Positions 5,329 to 6,788 of a stretch of DNA of 6,788 nt are shown in pieces. Numbering within the stretch: the stretch's first letter is position 1; every line of letters starts with the position of its first letter. The translations under genes and the position numbers were made by a program. The stretch is taken from positions 1-6,788 of the forward strand of contig CALKUW010000375.1 of assembly GCA_937996585.1 (NCBI GenBank), read 5' to 3'. This DNA comes from an uncultured Flavobacteriales bacterium (GTDB lineage Bacteria > Bacteroidota > Bacteroidia > Flavobacteriales_D > Sanyastnellaceae). The notes beneath the pieces were generated by a model. The model was not told the DNA's origin, ran no database searches, and saw only the letters and a list, made by a program, of their open reading frames with translations.

Positions 5329-6788
5329 TTGAAGCACATCCTTCCATTCCCCCTGCTCCTTCTGTGGAGCGCACTCCTTTTTCCGCTCGCGGCGTGGGCG
5401 CAGCCCGATGCTCCGGATGACCTGCAGCTCGAGCCCTTGCGCACGTGGATCAAGCAGAACTGGTATGACGGTCTGTTCACCGACCTCGGATACAACCAGG
5501 CGCGGATGCAGATGTACGGATATGTGGACGCGGATGCCGGGCAGATCGAGTGCATCTACACGGGGTTCCAGCAGTCCAGCGGCTTTGTGACCTACCCGAA
5601 TCCGATCAACGCCGAGCACCTCGTACCGCAGTCCTTCTATGGTGGCGTGAGTCCCATGAAGTCGGACATCTGGTCCATCCGGCCCTGCCACGGCTCCGCC
5701 AACAGCGCGCGGTCCAACGACCCTTATGGGGAGGTGCCGGACGGCAGCGCCCAGTGGTACGGCGTGGACGGCTCGGGCAACTACCTGAGCACCGGATCGA
5801 CGCCCTCCAATGCCGACGCGTTCAGCGAGGGCACGGGCAGCCTCTGGGAGCCGAGAGAGGAGGTCAAGGGCGATGTGGCCCGCAGCGTCTTCTATTTCTA
5901 CACCATGTACCCGACGCAGGCCGGAGACCTTTCCGGCGTCTGCGATCCCGACATCCTCTACACCTGGCACCTCGAGGACCCCGTGAGCCCGGTGGAGGTC
6001 ACGCGGAACAACCGGGCGGAGGACGCGCAGGGCAACCGCAATCCCTACATCGACCACCCCGATTGGGTTTACCTCGCCTGGTTCTGGGAACCGCCGACCG
6101 ACATCCCCGGCTGCACGGCCGCGGCAGCCTGCAACTACAATGCGGAGGCCACCTTGAACGACGGCAGCTGCATCTTCCTCGGTACCCCGTGTGATGACGG
6201 GGATGCCACGACCTTCAATGATGTCCTGACCGACTGCGGCGCTCCGGACTACGGGTGCATGGGCGATCCCGCACCACCCACCACGCCCGACGGCCCCATC
6301 CTTTTCCGCGCCGCTTTCCACACCGAGGGCCTCTGGTACGGCTATGCGCAAGGGGTGGACCAGAGCGCCGCGGCAGGCGAGACGGAGTGGTTCCTCTCGC
6401 CCCAGGCCAACACCGACGCGATGTGGACCGAGGTCTACCTCAACGATACGACGATGTCCGTCTACGATGCGGATGGCCTCGTGACCTGGACCTCGCGTGA
6501 AGTGGACGTACAGGGTGTGCAGGACCTCGCCGTGTCCGGGGATTTCCTCGGCAGCGGAGGCATGGCGGGCCCCAACGACTACCTCGAATTCGAAGTGCTC
6601 CTCGATGGACAGCCCCTGCTGCTCGACACCCAGGTGGGGGACGGGGCGATGACGGTGCCGACGACACCCCTGCCGGCGGCCTCCACGGTGCAGCTCGTGG
6701 TGCAGATGCGCAACGACGCCGATGGCGAAGTGTGGCGCCTTGATGAACTCATCGTCTGGGGCACGCCGCCCGAGCCGGCCGACTGCCC
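5329..6788 (+). CDS. Secreted endonuclease I (EndA/NucM, His-Me finger) with C-terminal Cys module and beta-rich domain (3' end beyond window)
   Basis: A non-specific metal-dependent nuclease exported from the cell. The first 24 residues (from TTG 5329) are a signal peptide ending AWA. The catalytic domain spans about 30-255: NAEHLVPQS with His97 as probable general base, PMKSDIW, then N125 in SANSARSNDPYGEV as probable metal ligand, GDVARSVFYFYTMY, and NNRAEDAQGNRNPYIDHPDWVYLAW. A Cys module follows (262-281, motif CTAAAAC then NYNAEATLNDGSC; then PCDDGDATTFNDV to about 312), and from about 320 a beta-sandwich-like domain ending in WRLDELIVWG. It is open at the right edge; a final Cys suggests another Cys module follows. 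The start is uncertain: TTG 5329 gives a textbook signal peptide, while an in-frame ATG at 5287 would add 14 residues and overlap the peroxidase by 20 bases. Roles in using extracellular DNA are inferred. Catalytic family is firm. Confidence 0.92.
   Translation, partial: MKHILPFPLLLLWSALLFPLAAWAQPDAPDDLQLEPLRTWIKQNWYDGLFTDLGYNQARMQMYGYVDADAGQIECIYTGFQQSSGFVTYPNPINAEHLVPQSFYGGVSPMKSDIWSIRPCHGSANSARSNDPYGEVPDGSAQWYGVDGSGNYLSTGSTPSNADAFSEGTGSLWEPREEVKGDVARSVFYFYTMYPTQAGDLSGVCDPDILYTWHLEDPVSPVEVTRNNRAEDAQGNRNPYIDHPDWVYLAWFWEPPTDIPGCTAAAACNYNAEATLNDGSCIFLGTPCDDGDATTFNDVLTDCGAPDYGCMGDPAPPTTPDGPILFRAAFHTEGLWYGYAQGVDQSAAAGETEWFLSPQANTDAMWTEVYLNDTTMSVYDADGLVTWTSREVDVQGVQDLAVSGDFLGSGGMAGPNDYLEFEVLLDGQPLLLDTQVGDGAMTVPTTPLPAASTVQLVVQMRNDADGEVWRLDELIVWGTPPEPADC

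Noticed and set aside
5212..6351. Minus-strand open frame (379 codons) opposite the endonuclease
   Set aside because: Antisense shadow rich in Val, Gly, Arg and Ala; the plus strand carries endonuclease I signatures through the same region.
1..6788. tRNA, rRNA, CRISPR array, insertion sequence or attachment site
   Set aside because: No cloverleaf-like segment, repeat-spacer pattern, transposase or terminal inverted repeats were seen on reading both strands by eye.

Overview
This is a GC-rich bacterial window, clearly above 60% G+C by eye. It most likely comes from a high-GC member of the Bacteroidota, order Flavobacteriales. The main reason is a secreted endonuclease I carrying the C-terminal cysteine module with the motif ACNYNAEATLNDGSC followed by PCDDGDATTFND, a module common in secreted proteins of that order. 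Other support is the lack of clear Shine-Dalgarno sequences, several non-ATG starts, and sequences that loosely resemble the Bacteroidota -7 promoter element TAnnTTTG.

Layout. At 1-1111 on the minus strand is the start codon and N-terminal part of an RNA (uracil-5)-methyltransferase of the TrmA/RumA/RlmD family; its C-terminal part lies outside the window. It diverges from everything else across an 86-base gap (1112-1197). All other genes are on the plus strand. At 1198-2064 is an exported endonuclease/exonuclease/phosphatase (EEP) family hydrolase. It overlaps by ATGA with an SLC13/DASS-type sodium:anion symporter (2061-3485). A short AT-rich gap (3486-3541, with a candidate promoter) leads to a second group: a secreted tryptophan-rich protein of unknown function with one dockerin-like calcium loop (3542-4222), a di-heme cytochrome c peroxidase-family lipoprotein (about 4266-5306), and a modular secreted endonuclease I (about 5329 to the end, cut off).

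How the genes fit together. One gene (the methyltransferase) acts on RNA in the cytoplasm. The other five products act at or beyond the inner membrane. The EEP hydrolase and the symporter are translationally coupled, so a release-and-import pair is possible, but the substrate cannot be read from sequence. The second group puts an extracytoplasmic calcium-loop protein, a periplasmic heme peroxidase and a secreted nuclease on one probable transcript; no shared pathway is evident.

Most notable points. The methyltransferase lacks all the recognisable iron-sulfur cysteines of RumA. The peroxidase lacks both the distal histidine and the inter-heme tryptophan of the classical Pseudomonas enzyme, yet keeps both heme sites, the catalytic Gln/Glu pair and the axial Met. 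A one-loop dockerin-like protein lies directly before the peroxidase. I saw no RNA genes, mobile elements, CRISPR arrays or convincing terminators, and no clear evidence of a wholly new multi-gene system.
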